24,546 nt of DNA from an uncultured bacterium (lineage in GTDB: Bacteria; Verrucomicrobiota; Verrucomicrobiia; Opitutales; Intestinicryptomonadaceae), in assembly GCA_905214995.1 (NCBI GenBank), contig CAJMOT010000020.1:1-24546 (forward strand), written 5' to 3'. Under the pieces are notes generated by a model. That model saw only the letters and a program-made list of their open reading frames with translations, did no database searches and was not told the DNA's origin. The translations under genes were made by a program, and so were the position numbers. Numbering within the stretch: the first letter of the stretch is position 1; each line of letters opens with the position of its first letter. Of the stretch, positions 23,546 to 24,546 are shown piece by piece.

Positions 23546-23561
23546 GCTCAAACGTTTGAGC
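23546..23561 (+). promoter_or_regulatory. Perfect 16-bp palindrome, LacI-family-type operator
   Basis: GCTCAAACGTTTGAGC is a perfect palindrome with a central CG, the layout expected for LacI/GalR-family operators. It ends 25 bases before the ATG of the CE15-like esterase gene. A -35-like TTGACT lies upstream at 23509-23514, but no good -10 was found, so the promoter itself is unresolved. The regulator is not encoded in the window. I saw no second copy upstream of the other genes. Confidence 0.65.
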
Positions 23562-23586
23562 GGCAAATATTCTTCGATTCCGAAAT

Positions 23587-24546
23587 ATGAAAAAATACGC
23601 CCTGATTTTCGCCGCAGCCTCCGCCGCGCTTTGCGCATTCGCCGAAGACAATCCTATAAATCCGCCGAAGCTCGTGGGCCCGCGCGGGGAAAATTACGAC
23701 GAATCAAAGACCAATCTCTTTCCCATTCCCGACATTCTCGAACTCCCTGGCGGAAATGGGAGAATCGAAACCGCCCTCGACTGGGAGACTCACGCGCGCC
23801 CGTATGTCATAAAACAGCTCGAAGAGCAGATGTACGGCGCCATGCCCCCGCGCCCGGCAAGCCTCGAATTTGAGCTTCTCGAATCCTCCGACGACGCCCT
23901 CGGCGGCATCGCGCTGCGCCGCCAGTACGCGGTCAAGTCGGCGGACAAGGGAGGGAAGCGCTCGTTTGGAGCGCTCATCTACATTCCGAAAGGCGCAAAG
24001 GGTCCGGTTCCGGCGATAGTGTGCCCGAATTTCTGCGGCAACCACACGGTGACGTCTGAAAAAGAGATAATTATGCCGACGTGCTGGATGCGCAATGCCA
24101 ATTATCCGACCCTCAAAATAACCGACCATAGGGCGCACGAATCGCAGAGGGGGAAACTATCCGCGCGCTGGCCCATAGCGGAAATACTCGAACGCGGATT
24201 CGCCGTAGCCTGTTGGTACTACTGCGAGGTCTATCCCGACAGGGAAAAGGAGGACGGGCGCGAGGGCAGCATATACGAAATATTCGGCGCAGATTCGGGA
24301 TTTTCCGACGGCCCGGCGACCGTAGCGTGGGCGTGGGGAAATTCGCGCGTCCTCGACCTGCTCGAATCCCTGCCGGAAATCGACGCGGAAAAGGTCGGAG
24401 TCACGGGACATTCGCGCCTCGGGCGCACGGCGATACTCACGGCGGCTTACGACAAGCGGTTCTCCCTGGTGCTCGCCAACAATCCCGGGCACATGGGGGC
24501 AGCCCTGTCGCGCCGGAGATTCGGAGAATCCGTGAGGCACATAACG
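23587..24546 (+). CDS. Secreted CE15-like glucuronoyl esterase (partial)
   Basis: This reading frame is open from ATG 23587 to the window end (320 codons), so the C-terminus is missing. It starts with a signal peptide (MKKYALIFAAASAALCAFA). Residues 79-96 (RPYVIKQLEEQMYGAMPP) and the following alpha/beta-hydrolase core fit the carbohydrate esterase 15 family. The nucleophile elbow reads GHSRLGRTA with Ser276 and the family's conserved Arg277. CE15 enzymes cleave ester bonds between glucuronic acid in xylan and lignin alcohols; other members act on uncertain esters. The Glu/His partners of the triad would lie at or beyond the end seen here. A LacI-type palindrome lies just upstream. The CE15-type elbow argues against a CE7 acetyl esterase, although N-terminal segments are shared between these groups. 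Confidence 0.8.
   Translation, partial: MKKYALIFAAASAALCAFAEDNPINPPKLVGPRGENYDESKTNLFPIPDILELPGGNGRIETALDWETHARPYVIKQLEEQMYGAMPPRPASLEFELLESSDDALGGIALRRQYAVKSADKGGKRSFGALIYIPKGAKGPVPAIVCPNFCGNHTVTSEKEIIMPTCWMRNANYPTLKITDHRAHESQRGKLSARWPIAEILERGFAVACWYYCEVYPDREKEDGREGSIYEIFGADSGFSDGPATVAWAWGNSRVLDLLESLPEIDAEKVGVTGHSRLGRTAILTAAYDKRFSLVLANNPGHMGAALSRRRFGESVRHIT

Noticed and set aside
1..24546. CRISPR array, insertion sequence or prophage genes
   Set aside because: No regularly spaced repeats, transposase or integrase motifs, or terminal inverted repeats with target duplications were seen.

Overview
The window reads as a chromosomal segment of a GC-rich Gram-negative bacterium, most likely a Verrucomicrobiota/PVC member with a carbohydrate-degrading lifestyle. 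This placement is an inference. It rests on GC-rich codon use, weak or absent Shine-Dalgarno sites, many signal peptides including Tat-type ones, an outer-membrane porin, a Cys-less L33 protein, Gfo/Idh/MocA and DUF4380-type proteins, and several glycan-active enzymes. No rRNA, intact tRNA, CRISPR array, transposase or phage gene was seen.

Layout. (1) 1-2523: the 5' part of a minus-strand gene (possibly an AddB-like nuclease subunit) is divergent from an unrecognised 635-residue membrane protein. (2) 2524-2896: a gene-free stretch holding a possible decayed tRNA. (3) 2897-3810: a DapF-family epimerase whose two catalytic cysteines are serines, closed by a strong terminator. (4) 3815-7702: a glycan unit, with a near-consensus promoter almost on top of the start codon of a secreted GH20-like protein, followed by a secreted parallel beta-helix protein and a terminator. 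(5) 7772-8067: monocistronic rpmG (L33) and two terminators facing the next gene. (6) 8089-14869: a Tat-type Gfo/Idh/MocA oxidoreductase, divergent from a tight operon of MFS transporter, DUF4380 protein, SDR dehydrogenase, metallo-beta-lactamase-fold hydrolase and galactonate-dehydratase-like enolase-superfamily enzyme. In order this resembles uptake, mutarotation, oxidation, lactone opening and dehydration of a sugar, i.e. an oxidative non-phosphorylated Entner-Doudoroff route. (7) 14876-15751: a multiply frameshifted GH5 glycosidase pseudogene. (8) 15752-17671: a minus-strand operon of a HAD phosphatase-like protein, a DjlA-like TerB/DnaJ protein and a small conserved protein. (9) 17871-23371: a sulfur-themed locus with a type II sulfide:quinone oxidoreductase (minus) divergent from an OprP-like porin and a complete SsuACB/TauABC-type ABC importer (plus). 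(10) 23372-24546: a terminator-like hairpin, a perfect 16-bp LacI-type palindrome, and a secreted CE15-like glucuronoyl esterase running off the window.

The strongest candidates for new biology are the sugar-oxidation operon with an MBL-fold protein in the lactonase position, the pairing of SQR with a porin and sulfonate-type importer, and the Ser/Ser DapF variant. None can be proven from sequence alone. Product names come from motif recognition and remembered family sequences, not from database searches.
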